A DNA stretch of 64,000 nucleotides from NCBI RefSeq assembly GCF_900114635.1, contig NZ_FOTQ01000007.1, forward strand, positions 1-64,000, read 5' to 3'. How positions within the stretch are numbered: position 1 is the first letter of the stretch; every line of letters starts with the position of its first letter. Made by a program: the position numbers and the translations under genes. Below, in pieces: positions 43,138 through 52,597 of the stretch. The notes beneath the pieces were generated by a model. It saw only the letters and a program-made list of their open reading frames with translations, ran no database searches and was not told the origin of the DNA. This stretch comes from Shimia aestuarii (GTDB taxonomy: Bacteria > Pseudomonadota > Alphaproteobacteria > Rhodobacterales > Rhodobacteraceae).

Positions 43138-44512
43138 AGCAACCGCGCTTATTGCCCACGCAGTATTTCTCTTCGCGGCTGGCGCTGCACAAAGCCAGGG
43201 TGTCCCCCCTGTCCTGACAAAGATTCAGGCGCGCGAACTGATGGCGCATGCGTTACGAACCGATCAGCCAAAGGCAGCTGCGCAAATCGCCCACGCCTTC
43301 TTGCGCGAAGATGGCAAGGATCCTTCGGCGCACTATGCCCTCGCCATGGTGCATGCCCGTTCCGGCAACATTGATGCCGCGCGCAAGTCCTCGCGTTTGG
43401 CGTTTCGATACTCCCAAAGCGATGTTCAAAGCTACATGTCCGCCAGCCTGAGCGCACGTTTGGCCTATCAGGACAGGTCCCTGACATGGGCACAATACTG
43501 GTTGCGCCGTGCACATAGCGATGCACCCAACGACGTTCAGCGCAGGATTGTCGAGCGCGATTTCAAACGTATCCGCAACCAGAACCCCTTTCGTTTCTGG
43601 ATCGACACATCGGTGGCCCCCTCTTCAAACGTCAACAACGGCTCAGTGTCGAGGTACATGATAATCGATGGCGTCCCGGTGATCGGGGTGAACGTCGGTG
43701 ATGCCATGGCGCTATCGGGCATCGAGGCGATGTTCAATGCCCGCTTCAGCTATCGTTTTCACGAAACCGAAACCAGCGAGACACGCGCCATCGGTCGCTA
43801 TTTCACCCGGCAGGTTTCACTTTCTGACGAGGCAAAACAAACGGCTCCCGGTGCCCGCGGGTCGGACTACGCTTATTCTCTTCTCGAGGGTGGAGTACGC
43901 CACGCGTTTCGGACCTCCAAGGAGACACCCGTCTGGAGCGTCGGGGCGATTGTCGGCCGTGCGTGGTACGCAGGAGACCCATCATACGACCTTGCGCGCC
44001 TCGAAGGGGGGGTTGGCAAACAACTTTCGGGCAACAAGTCGTTGTCTATCCTCGCAAAACGGGAGTGGCGCCGCGACACCGATGCTCCTAACGGCACCGA
44101 TGTGTTCAGCGGCCTGAGTTTCGGGTTTTCACAAGAACTTCCAAGGGGCGACACGCTCAGCACGCACCTCAGCCTCTATCATACCGAGGATTCGAACCCG
44201 GTCTTCACGTCGCGTGGCGGTTCCGCGAACCTTCGCTACTCGTTTGCGAAACCCCTGGGAAATATCCAGATCAGCACCTCCCTCAATGTTGGCTACAGCG
44301 ACTATCCCGATTATCGTGTCGGGTTCATCCCAGTGCCCGGCGGGCGCCAGGACCTATCGATTGCCGGTGAGGTCGACCTGTCCTTCCTAAACATGCAATA
44401 TGCCGGTTTTGCGCCAACGATGACCCTGCGTGCACTTCAGACTGACTCCAACGTAAGCCGTTTCGATACCCGTCAACTCTCAGTGAACATTGGCATCCGC
44501 TCGTCATTCTGA
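43124..44512 (+). CDS. Slam-like outer-membrane lipoprotein translocon (DUF560, type XI secretion)
   Basis: A 462-residue outer-membrane protein. After a signal peptide (about 1-25) there is an N-terminal TPR-like helical domain (about 30-150: ARELMAHALRTDQPKAAAQIAHAFL, DPSAHYALAMVHARSGNIDAARKSSRLAF). A C-terminal beta-barrel (about 165-462) has alternating strands such as RFSYRFHETETSETRAIG and NLRYSFAKPLGNIQISTSLNVGY and a terminal Phe (GIRSSF) for BAM insertion. This two-part layout is that of Slam proteins, which place lipoproteins on the cell surface. It overlaps the lipoprotein gene by 14 bp; no Shine-Dalgarno is near, suggesting coupling. Confidence 0.78.
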   Translation: MWRTKATALIAHAVFLFAAGAAQSQGVPPVLTKIQARELMAHALRTDQPKAAAQIAHAFLREDGKDPSAHYALAMVHARSGNIDAARKSSRLAFRYSQSDVQSYMSASLSARLAYQDRSLTWAQYWLRRAHSDAPNDVQRRIVERDFKRIRNQNPFRFWIDTSVAPSSNVNNGSVSRYMIIDGVPVIGVNVGDAMALSGIEAMFNARFSYRFHETETSETRAIGRYFTRQVSLSDEAKQTAPGARGSDYAYSLLEGGVRHAFRTSKETPVWSVGAIVGRAWYAGDPSYDLARLEGGVGKQLSGNKSLSILAKREWRRDTDAPNGTDVFSGLSFGFSQELPRGDTLSTHLSLYHTEDSNPVFTSRGGSANLRYSFAKPLGNIQISTSLNVGYSDYPDYRVGFIPVPGGRQDLSIAGEVDLSFLNMQYAGFAPTMTLRALQTDSNVSRFDTRQLSVNIGIRSSF

Positions 44513-44585
44513 TCAGGGCGCCCCTCGACAATTGCCCGGAGGCCCCGCACAGTATGGCCAGATTGGGAGCCACACTGGAAACAAC

Positions 44586-45014
44586 ATGCACCTGAAATAC
44601 CTGCACACCATGGTCCGCGTTGCTGACCTTGATAAATCCATGGCCTTTTTTGCACTTCTGGGCCTCAAGGAAATCAAGCGCTACGAAAGCGAAGCCGGTC
44701 GTTTCACACTCGTCTATCTGGCCGCAGATGGCGACCATGATTGTCCGCTGGAATTGACCTATAACTGGGACGGCGATGAAGGCCTTCCCAGCGACAGCCG
44801 CCACTTCGGCCATCTCGCCTACGAGGTCGGCAACATTTACGAGATGTGTCAGCATCTTCAGGACAATGGCGTTGTGATCAATCGTCCTCCGCGCGACGGA
44901 CGCATGGCCTTTGTGCGCTCACCAGACAACATCTCAATCGAACTCTTGCAACAAGGCGAGGCGCTGCCCCCTGCGGAACCGTGGGCCAGCATGGACAGCA
45001 CAGGGCACTGGTGA
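44586..45014 (+). CDS. gloA: Lactoylglutathione lyase (glyoxalase I)
   Basis: Converts the methylglyoxal-glutathione hemithioacetal to S-lactoylglutathione. The 142-residue VOC protein has the metal ligands in YLHTMVRVADLDKSMAFF (His), LELTYNWD (Glu), HFGHLAYEV (His) and DNISIELLQ (Glu), the full set of glyoxalase I. The ATG at 44586 is chosen over an open extension from 44490. Its stop overlaps the next gene (GTGA). Confidence 0.93.
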   Translation: MHLKYLHTMVRVADLDKSMAFFALLGLKEIKRYESEAGRFTLVYLAADGDHDCPLELTYNWDGDEGLPSDSRHFGHLAYEVGNIYEMCQHLQDNGVVINRPPRDGRMAFVRSPDNISIELLQQGEALPPAEPWASMDSTGHW

Positions 45015-45727
45015 TCCGCGTATGCACACTCGTGGGCCTGACGCTGGCAAGCCTTCCGGCCAAAGCCGCCGCGTGCAGGCTGGCGCTTGTGCTTGCCATG
45101 GACGTGTCCTCTTCGGTGGATGAGGAAGAAGACCGGTTGCAACGCGCCGGTCTCGCCGCCGCGTTGATCGCCCCCGAGGTGCAGGCCGCATTCCTTCAAT
45201 CTCCCGAGCCGGTTGCATTGGCGGTGTTCGAATGGAGTGGACGCTATAATCAGGCCATGTTGCTGGACTGGGTGATGATCACGTCCGCGCAGGATCTTCT
45301 GGCATCGGCCACAATTATCGGGCGCTCAAAGCGCAGCACATCAGAGTTTCCAACCGCACTTGGGCACGCAGTGGGATACGCGGCCACGCTTCTCCGCCGA
45401 GCCCCTGAATGCATGGCGCAAACCATTGATGTCAGCGGCGACGGTCGCAACAATGAAGGTTTCACGCCACACCAAGCCTATGTCCATTTTCCGTTTTCGG
45501 GGGTGACGGTCAACGGTCTGGCAATTGAGACCTCCGGGACAACGACCGCTCCTGAAACCGGAAAAAATATCAGCATATCAGATTATTACAGGCAACACCT
45601 GCTGCGTGGACCAGGGGCTTTCGTCGAAGTGGCCCAGGGATTCGAAGATTTCGAGCGCGCGCAGCGGCGCAAGCTGGAGCGCGAACTGGGATCCGCCGTT
45701 TTCTCTCGATTGGAGGCGCCTCCTTGA
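45011..45727 (+). CDS. Exported DUF1194 von Willebrand A protein 1
   Basis: A 238-residue exported protein with a VWA-like fold. The signal peptide ends near PAKAAA. The MIDAS motif D-x-S-x-S is Asp31-Val-Ser33-Ser-Ser35 and DVSGDGRNNEG provides the second acidic loop. The start is GTG at 45011, sharing GTGA with the gloA stop. Its own stop overlaps the start of the next paralogue. DUF1194 proteins are common in Rhodobacterales, with no known role. Confidence 0.83.
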   Translation: MIRVCTLVGLTLASLPAKAAACRLALVLAMDVSSSVDEEEDRLQRAGLAAALIAPEVQAAFLQSPEPVALAVFEWSGRYNQAMLLDWVMITSAQDLLASATIIGRSKRSTSEFPTALGHAVGYAATLLRRAPECMAQTIDVSGDGRNNEGFTPHQAYVHFPFSGVTVNGLAIETSGTTTAPETGKNISISDYYRQHLLRGPGAFVEVAQGFEDFERAQRRKLERELGSAVFSRLEAPP

Positions 45728-46494
45728 AGATCGGCCTGTTCGCGTTATTACTGGCGGCGTTGCCGGGCGTGGCCGCCGCCGAATGCCGCCAGGCATTGGC
45801 GCTTGGGCTGGATGTCTCTGGATCAGTTGACAGCAAAGAATACCGACTGCAACTTGACGGCCTCGCCGCAGCGCTGCAGCACCCGGAAGTGGTTGAGGCG
45901 TTGCTGTCCCTGCCCGCGCATCCCGTCGACCTGGCCGTCTATGAATGGAGTGGCCCCTACGACCAACGCCTCCTTCTCCCCTGGCGTTCAATTGGCGATC
46001 TTGCCACTTTGCAATCCTTTGCCGGACATCTCAACACCGTCGCGCGTTCCAGCATGGATCCTTCCACGGCTCTTGGCACAGCCAAGACCTTTGGCGGCGC
46101 GTTGCTCGCGCGGCGACCAGCCTGCTGGAAACACACGCTTGATATTTCTGGCGATGGAAAATCGAACACCGGCCCCCGCCCCCGCGACATCCGCCTGCCC
46201 ACACATATTACGATCAATGCTCTCGTCATAGGCTCGGATGATACCGCCAGCACAGACAGGCGTCAGGCAGATGTCGGCGAGCTCTCAAGTTATTTCCGGG
46301 CCTGGGTCATCCAAGGTCCGGATGCTTTTATCGAAACCGCGCTTGGCTTTTCCGATTTCGAACGTGCCATGGTGCGCAAACTCAAAAGGGAGCTTCAGGG
46401 CCTGTCTTTGGCAACAGGCCCTGCCACCCCTGCGTTCCGTACTGGGGATGCTACACCTGCGCAAAACCCACGGATCGCAGTGCGCAGTCAGTAG
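45724..46494 (+). CDS. Exported DUF1194 von Willebrand A protein 2
   Basis: A 256-residue paralogue of the preceding gene. The signal peptide is MKIGLFALLLAALPGVAAA; the MIDAS is Asp30-Val-Ser32-Gly-Ser34; the acidic loop is DISGDGKSNTGPRP; FSDFERAMVRKLKRELQ matches FEDFERAQRRKLERELG in paralogue 1. It starts with TTG at 45724, overlapping the previous stop as TTGA. A C-terminal extension of about 25 residues is absent from paralogue 1. It converges with and overlaps the MarR gene by 7 bp. Confidence 0.83.
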   Translation: MKIGLFALLLAALPGVAAAECRQALALGLDVSGSVDSKEYRLQLDGLAAALQHPEVVEALLSLPAHPVDLAVYEWSGPYDQRLLLPWRSIGDLATLQSFAGHLNTVARSSMDPSTALGTAKTFGGALLARRPACWKHTLDISGDGKSNTGPRPRDIRLPTHITINALVIGSDDTASTDRRQADVGELSSYFRAWVIQGPDAFIETALGFSDFERAMVRKLKRELQGLSLATGPATPAFRTGDATPAQNPRIAVRSQ

Positions 46495-46985
46495 ATATAC
46501 CTGATCTGATCCGTCCAGTAGCGTTCGACACGACGCAAGGCATGCGTAATGTTCTCAATACCTTCCGGTCCAAGCACACCCTTGGATTGCAACCCGTCGG
46601 CATGTCGTTCGAATAGAGTCGCAACGATGTCGCGAATCTTACGCCCCTCTTCCGTCAGGCGGACCCGAACCGATCTTCGATCGATCTCACAGCGCTGGTG
46701 ATGCATGTATCCCATCTCCACCAGCTTCTTTAAATTGTAACTGACATTGCTGCCTTGGTAATACCCGCGCGATTTCAGTTCGCCTGCTGTCACCTCGTTA
46801 TCGCCGATATTGAACAGCAACAACGCCTGAACCGCGTTGATTTCCAACACGCCAACCCGCTCAAACTCGTCCTTGATCACATCCAACAGCAGGCGGTGCA
46901 ACCGTTCCACAAGTGCAAGTGAATCCAGATAGCCCGCCATGAAGCCCTGGTCCGGGCTCCCCCCCATGGATGAATGAAAGCTCAT
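46488..46985 (-). CDS. ldtR: MarR-family transcriptional regulator, LdtR-like
   Basis: A 165-residue winged-helix protein. The helix-turn-helix and wing are TAGELKSRGYYQGSNVSYNLKKLVEMGYMHHQRCEIDRRSVRVRLTEEG, strongly like LdtR of Rhizobiales, which controls L,D-transpeptidase and osmotic-stress genes. The start is the ATG at 46985 with GGAG 8 nt upstream; a TTG five codons earlier is open. Whether it controls L,D-transpeptidases here cannot be told from the window. Confidence 0.85.
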   Translation of the reverse strand: MSFHSSMGGSPDQGFMAGYLDSLALVERLHRLLLDVIKDEFERVGVLEINAVQALLLFNIGDNEVTAGELKSRGYYQGSNVSYNLKKLVEMGYMHHQRCEIDRRSVRVRLTEEGRKIRDIVATLFERHADGLQSKGVLGPEGIENITHALRRVERYWTDQIRYIY

Positions 46986-47073
46986 CTTCGTCTCCGACAA
47001 CTTAACTCCATCGGACCCTGAAGGATAAAGCCGAACAATCAGTTAAATGAGACAAAGACCGCTAAAATACGAA

Positions 47074-47337
47074 CTATTCAGCGCCGCTGATGGCTTGTGA
47101 GATATCTTTGATCAGCGATCTGAAGTGTTCTGGGGCAGGCTTCTGGCCCGTCACCCATTGATAAAGATCCTGATCGTTTTCGTGCAACAAGGCATCATAA
47201 AGATCGAGCGCATCTTCATCCATCGACGCCAGGTTATCATCTGCATAGCGCTCAAGAATGATGTCCATTTCCTTGATGCCCCGCCGCATGGAACGCATTT
47301 TCATCCGCTTGAGACGATTTTCGTGGGTTTCACTCAT
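47074..47337 (-). CDS. sdhE: FAD assembly factor SdhE (SDH assembly factor 2)
   Basis: An 87-residue helical protein that promotes covalent flavinylation of succinate dehydrogenase SdhA. The RGxxE motif is present in RRGIKEMDIILERYAD, and LDLYDALLHENDQDLYQWVTGQKPAP is the conserved second half. It overlaps the upstream XRE-type gene by 8 bp; sdh genes are not in this window. Confidence 0.92.
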   Translation of the reverse strand: MSETHENRLKRMKMRSMRRGIKEMDIILERYADDNLASMDEDALDLYDALLHENDQDLYQWVTGQKPAPEHFRSLIKDISQAISGAE

Positions 47338-47746
47338 CTTCGATCAACCTTTTGCGCAGTGCCGCCTCGATCCGCCCCAAGCGGTCGAGATCCTTTTTCA
47401 TGCGTCCGCGGATATCGCGGATATCCCCCAACAATGCAATCAATCCGGGATCATCATTCCCTTCGACATCCGCAGGGGCATCGACACCATCCCCTTCGCC
47501 TGTCAAAAGCCAGCCAACCGACACGTTCAATAGCCCCGCCATCATCTGAAGGCGGTTTGCGCGCGGCTCGGAAATATCTCCTTCCCAATCCGCCACGGTA
47601 ATCTTCTTCACCCCAAGACGTCTTGCAAACTCTGCCCGCTTCAGCCCGGCGGCCTCTCGTGCGGCGGCCAAACGGTCGCCAAATGTCGCGACATCGTCGC
47701 CATACCATTCGTTTGCGGTCTGCTCGTGTTCTTGGTCCTGCGGCAT
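47330..47746 (-). CDS. XRE-family helix-turn-helix regulator
   Basis: A 138-residue protein. The lambda-repressor-type HTH is at residues 22-82 (FGDRLAAAREAAGLKRAEFARRLGVKKITVADWEGDISEPRANRLQMMAGLLNVSVGWLLTGEG). An acidic linker and a C-terminal helix (DIRDIRGRMKKDLDRLGRIEAALRKRL), perhaps for dimerisation, follow. Its 3' end overlaps sdhE by 8 bp in a different frame, so the regulator and SdhE are coexpressed. It is divergent from the aspartate aminotransferase gene. Confidence 0.85.
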   Translation of the reverse strand: MPQDQEHEQTANEWYGDDVATFGDRLAAAREAAGLKRAEFARRLGVKKITVADWEGDISEPRANRLQMMAGLLNVSVGWLLTGEGDGVDAPADVEGNDDPGLIALLGDIRDIRGRMKKDLDRLGRIEAALRKRLIEDE

Positions 47747-47797
47747 AATCTGATCCTTTCTGCGATCTCGCTTGAACGGGTCCAGTGCGCACCCTAA

Positions 47798-49033
<1,236 letters not shown>

Positions 49034-49056
49034 GCCAGAGGCAACAGGGCAACATC

Positions 49057-49458
49057 ATGGGCGGCGATCTGCCAGACTATTATTTTAGGGTCCGTGAAAA
49101 CGGCGCAGTCGTGTTCCGCGTGGACACGGAGAATCGACAGCGGCGTATCGAGATGGACCAGATCGCCGTGGTGAACATCAAGAATGGCGAAGTCAAACCA
49201 CATGGCGACCGACCCCTTTCGGATGAAGACGTCGAGACAATCAGGGTATGGATGGACGGACGCCGCGCTCTTCTGGCTGAACGGGACATGGACGACATTC
49301 ATCGCGCGGTGGACTACCTGAACCTCACCACGCAATGGGCCCAGTCTAGGGCAAGCAATGATCAGTTGGAAGAAATCACGGATGATTTGCTACTGGCCAT
49401 GCACGACCTGCGCTCCGTTTTGGTGCGCAAGAAAGCAGATCGGCTTTTGAAAGGCTGA
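49057..49458 (+). CDS. Conserved hypothetical protein
   Basis: A 133-residue cytoplasmic protein. The first half is beta-rich with YYFRVRENGAVVFRVDTENRQRRIEMDQIAVVNIKNGEVKPHG; the second half is helical (DDIHRAVDYLNLTTQWAQS; DDLLLAMHDLRSVLVRKKADRL). AGAGGC lies upstream and the gene is 23 bp after aatA, so probably cotranscribed. I do not recognise a family beyond Rhodobacterales. It converges with prfB. Confidence 0.65.
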   Translation: MGGDLPDYYFRVRENGAVVFRVDTENRQRRIEMDQIAVVNIKNGEVKPHGDRPLSDEDVETIRVWMDGRRALLAERDMDDIHRAVDYLNLTTQWAQSRASNDQLEEITDDLLLAMHDLRSVLVRKKADRLLKG

Positions 49459-49470
49459 TGCGCGGCAGGA

Positions 49471-50598
49471 TCAGTCGTCGCTCTGCGCGTCTGCCCGGCT
49501 CTTGCCAGCCACGTCCATTGCCAGCGTTGCCGCCATGAATCCGTCCAAGTCCCCGTCCAGCACACCCTTGGTGTCACTGGTCTCATGGTTGGTGCGCAGA
49601 TCCTTGACCATCTGGTAGGGCTGCAGCACGTAAGAGCGGATTTGGTTGCCCCAGCCAGCATCGCCCTTGGCCTCGTGCGCTTCATTGATCGCAGCGTTGC
49701 GCCGGTCCAGTTCTTGCTGATAAAGCCTTGATTTAAGGGCCTTCATGGCAATATCGCGGTTCTGGTGCTGTGATTTTTCCGAGCTTGTCACCACGATCCC
49801 GGTCGGGATGTGTGTAATTCGCACGGCAGAGTCGGTGGTGTTCACGTGCTGACCGCCGGCCCCGGACGAACGGTAGGTGTCCACCCGGATATCCGCAGGG
49901 TTCACTTCGATCTCGATGTTGTCATCCACGACCGGGTAAACCCAGACCGAGCTGAACGAGGTGTGCCGTTTGGCTGCCGAGTCATATGGCGAGATTCGCA
50001 CTAGCCGGTGCACCCCGCTCTCGGATTTCAGCCAGCCATAAGCGTTGTGCCCGGAAATCTTGTAGGCCGCCGATTTGATACCGGCCTCTTCACCCGGGGT
50101 CTCCGACTGCAGCTCGACCTTGTAGCCTTTCTTCTCCGCCCAACGCACATACATGCGCGCCAGCATGCTGGCCCAGTCGCAGCTTTCCGTCCCTCCAGCG
50201 CCCGAGTTGATTTCCAGAAACGTGTCATTGCCATCGGCCTCACCGTCAAGCAGCGCCTCAAGCTCTTTCTCAGCCGCCTTCGTTGCGAGCGCCTTCAGCG
50301 CCTGCTCGGCTTCTTTGACAACCTCGTCATCCTCTTCCATTTCACCAAGTTCGATCAGCTCGACATTGTCGTTTAGATCGGTCTCGATCGATTTCACGGT
50401 GGCAATCGCATCCACAAGTGTCTGCCGCTCGCGCATCAGCTTTTGCGCCCCTTCTGGATCATTCCAGAGGTCCGGATCTTCGACTCGCGCGTTGAATTCC
50501 TCAAGCCGGAACTCCGCCGTTTCCCAATCCAGCCGCTGACGCAGCAGGTTGAGAGACTTTTCAATTTCCGCAACGGTATTCTGAGCTTCGGCGCGCAT
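49471..50598 (-). CDS. prfB: Peptide chain release factor 2
   Basis: Recognises UGA/UAA stops and releases the polypeptide. The 375-residue protein is encoded in one uninterrupted frame: the programmed +1 frameshift at an early in-frame UGA found in E. coli is absent. GGQ (residues 248-250) lies in [17 protein letters not shown]. The codon-reading loop reads Ser203-Pro-Tyr205 in VRISPYDS, where E. coli RF2 has SPF. The product ends in a long C-terminal tail ([10 protein letters not shown]). Confidence 0.95.
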   Translation of the reverse strand: MRAEAQNTVAEIEKSLNLLRQRLDWETAEFRLEEFNARVEDPDLWNDPEGAQKLMRERQTLVDAIATVKSIETDLNDNVELIELGEMEEDDEVVKEAEQALKALATKAAEKELEALLDGEADGNDTFLEINSGAGGTESCDWASMLARMYVRWAEKKGYKVELQSETPGEEAGIKSAAYKISGHNAYGWLKSESGVHRLVRISPYDSAAKRHTSFSSVWVYPVVDDNIEIEVNPADIRVDTYRSSGAGGQHVNTTDSAVRITHIPTGIVVTSSEKSQHQNRDIAMKALKSRLYQQELDRRNAAINEAHEAKGDAGWGNQIRSYVLQPYQMVKDLRTNHETSDTKGVLDGDLDGFMAATLAMDVAGKSRADAQSDD

Positions 50599-50748
50599 GT
50601 GACTGCCCTATGTTTGTTCAGAAACGGGTGATAGCCGAGCCGTGAACAATGGGCAAGGACTCAGCATCTAGGCGCACGCTCACAAAACGCGTAGGCTAAG
50701 GACCACCGCAAAATCACTCTGGTTCATTCACAATCAAAAGGATTTCCC

Positions 50749-52542
50749 ATGCGCTTTCTTTCCCTTTCCGCATTGCTGTTCGCCAGCACGGCACCAGCCG
50801 CCGCAGTGGCTCAGGAGATCGCCGACACAATCTACTCCGGCGGCCCGATTCTCACGATTGAAGACGCCCTGCCGACGGCCGAGGCCGTCGCGGTCAAGGA
50901 TGGGCGCATTCTCGCCGTTGGCACCAATGCCGACATGGTCGCCCATAGCGGCGACTCGACCAAAGTCTTCGATCTGGATGGACGCGCCATGCTGCCCGGC
51001 TTCGTCGACAGCCACGGTCATGTTGTTCTCGGCGGTTTGCAGGCGATGTCAGCCAACCTTCTGGCCCCGCCCGACGGCGAGGTCACCGACGTCGCCAGCC
51101 TTCAGGATAGCCTGCGCAATTGGCTCGAGGCCAATGCCGACCGGGTTGCCAGGGTCGGCGTCATCATCGGTTTTGGCTATGACAACGCCCAGCTGGCCGA
51201 ACTGCGCCACCCCACCCGAGACGAGCTGGACGCGGTTTCGACCGAGTATCCGATCATCATCGTGCACCAGTCCGGTCACCTTGGCGTCGCCAACTCCAAG
51301 GCGCTCGAATTGGTCGGTTACACAGCCGAAACCGAGAACCCTCCCGGCGGCGTGATACGGCGCGATGCAAATGGCGACCCTGACGGCGTGCTCGAGGAAT
51401 ACGCCTTCTTCGGTGCGCTGGTGCCGATGCTTAGCGGGCTTGGCGAAGCGGGCATGCTCGCGTTTGCGCGGGCCGGCACCGAACTATGGGCCAGTTACGG
51501 CTATACCACCGCCCAGGAAGGGCGATCCTCACCAGAAATCGTGGCTGCACTCCATGAACTCGACAAGGCCGGGGAACTTACAATCGACGTGGTGGCTTAC
51601 CCAGACGTAATCGAGGCGCGGGACTACATCGGTGACGTCCACTCCAAATCCTACGACGGGCACGTGCGCGTGGGCGGCGCCAAGCTCACCATCGACGGCT
51701 CGCCCCAAGGCTTCACCGCGCTGCGTGATCGGCCGTATTTCGACCCGGTGGGCGACTATCCTGCCGGCTACCTTGGCTATTCTGCTATCACCATGGAGCA
51801 GACCACAAATGCCATAGACTGGGCGTATGCCAACGGGGTCCAGATCCTGACCCACTCCAACGGCGAGGGCGCTTCGGACATGCTAATTGCCGCCATTGCC
51901 GCGGCGCAAAAAAAGCATGGCGACCGTGAAATCCGCCCTGTTCTGATCCACGGTCAGTTCCTGCGCGAGGATCAGGTTGACACCATGCAGGCTCTCGGAG
52001 TGTTCCCGTCACTGTTCCCGATGCACACCTTCTACTGGGGCGACTGGCATCGCGACCACACGGTTGGTCCAGTGAATGCTGACAATATCTCGCCCACCGG
52101 CTGGGTGCGCACGCGCGGCATGATGTTCGGAAGTCACCACGACGCCCCTGTCGCCTTTCCTGACAGCATGCGCATTCTTGATGCGACCGTGACGCGGCGC
52201 ACTCGGTCGGGCGATATTCTCGGCCCCGACCAACGCGTTGACGTTATGACCGCACTTAAAGCAATGACGATCTGGCCCGCCTGGCAGCATTTCGAGGAAA
52301 ACGACAAAGGCAGCATCGCCCCCGGTAAGCGCGCCGATTTCGTAATCCTGTCTGACGATCCCACCAAAATAGACCCGGAAACGCTAGATACGCTGAAGGT
52401 CATGGTGACGATCAAGGATGACGAGGTCGTGTACGAGGCCACGACCGGCACCAAGAAAGGCCAACTGCGCACGCCCAGCACCCGATTGGGCCATACTGCG
52501 CTTCACCTTCTTCAGGCAGGGATCGGCTCAAGCGACGGTTAA
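50749..52542 (+). CDS. Exported amidohydrolase (YtcJ-like, amidohydrolase_3)
   Basis: A 597-residue metal-dependent hydrolase of the amidohydrolase superfamily. The N terminus MRFLSLSALLFASTAPAAAVAQ is a signal peptide, so it acts in the periplasm. Metal-site features are LPGFVDSHGHVVLGG, IIVHQSGHLGVANSKAL, ILTHSNGEGASD, SHHDAPV and the C-terminal GSIAPGKRADFVILSDDP. The substrate is unknown. An AAAAGG ribosome site precedes the ATG. It converges with the PBP1A gene across a hairpin. Confidence 0.87.
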   Translation: MRFLSLSALLFASTAPAAAVAQEIADTIYSGGPILTIEDALPTAEAVAVKDGRILAVGTNADMVAHSGDSTKVFDLDGRAMLPGFVDSHGHVVLGGLQAMSANLLAPPDGEVTDVASLQDSLRNWLEANADRVARVGVIIGFGYDNAQLAELRHPTRDELDAVSTEYPIIIVHQSGHLGVANSKALELVGYTAETENPPGGVIRRDANGDPDGVLEEYAFFGALVPMLSGLGEAGMLAFARAGTELWASYGYTTAQEGRSSPEIVAALHELDKAGELTIDVVAYPDVIEARDYIGDVHSKSYDGHVRVGGAKLTIDGSPQGFTALRDRPYFDPVGDYPAGYLGYSAITMEQTTNAIDWAYANGVQILTHSNGEGASDMLIAAIAAAQKKHGDREIRPVLIHGQFLREDQVDTMQALGVFPSLFPMHTFYWGDWHRDHTVGPVNADNISPTGWVRTRGMMFGSHHDAPVAFPDSMRILDATVTRRTRSGDILGPDQRVDVMTALKAMTIWPAWQHFEENDKGSIAPGKRADFVILSDDPTKIDPETLDTLKVMVTIKDDEVVYEATTGTKKGQLRTPSTRLGHTALHLLQAGIGSSDG

Positions 52543-52572
52543 GACCGCCGTGTTTTCCGGTTCGACATCAAG

Positions 52573-52597
52573 ACGCACCGCCCAAAAGGCGGTGCGT
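52573..52597. terminator. Hairpin between the amidohydrolase and PBP1A genes
   Basis: ACGCACCGCC (52573-52582) pairs perfectly with GGCGGTGCGT (52588-52597) across a 5-nt loop. The T-tracts on both sides are weak. It fills the convergent gap and its right edge reaches the PBP1A stop codon. Confidence 0.55.

Noticed and set aside
50523..50598. Programmed +1 frameshift in prfB
   Set aside because: I looked for an early in-frame UGA. The frame is continuous from the ATG through the first conserved motifs, so no frameshift is needed.
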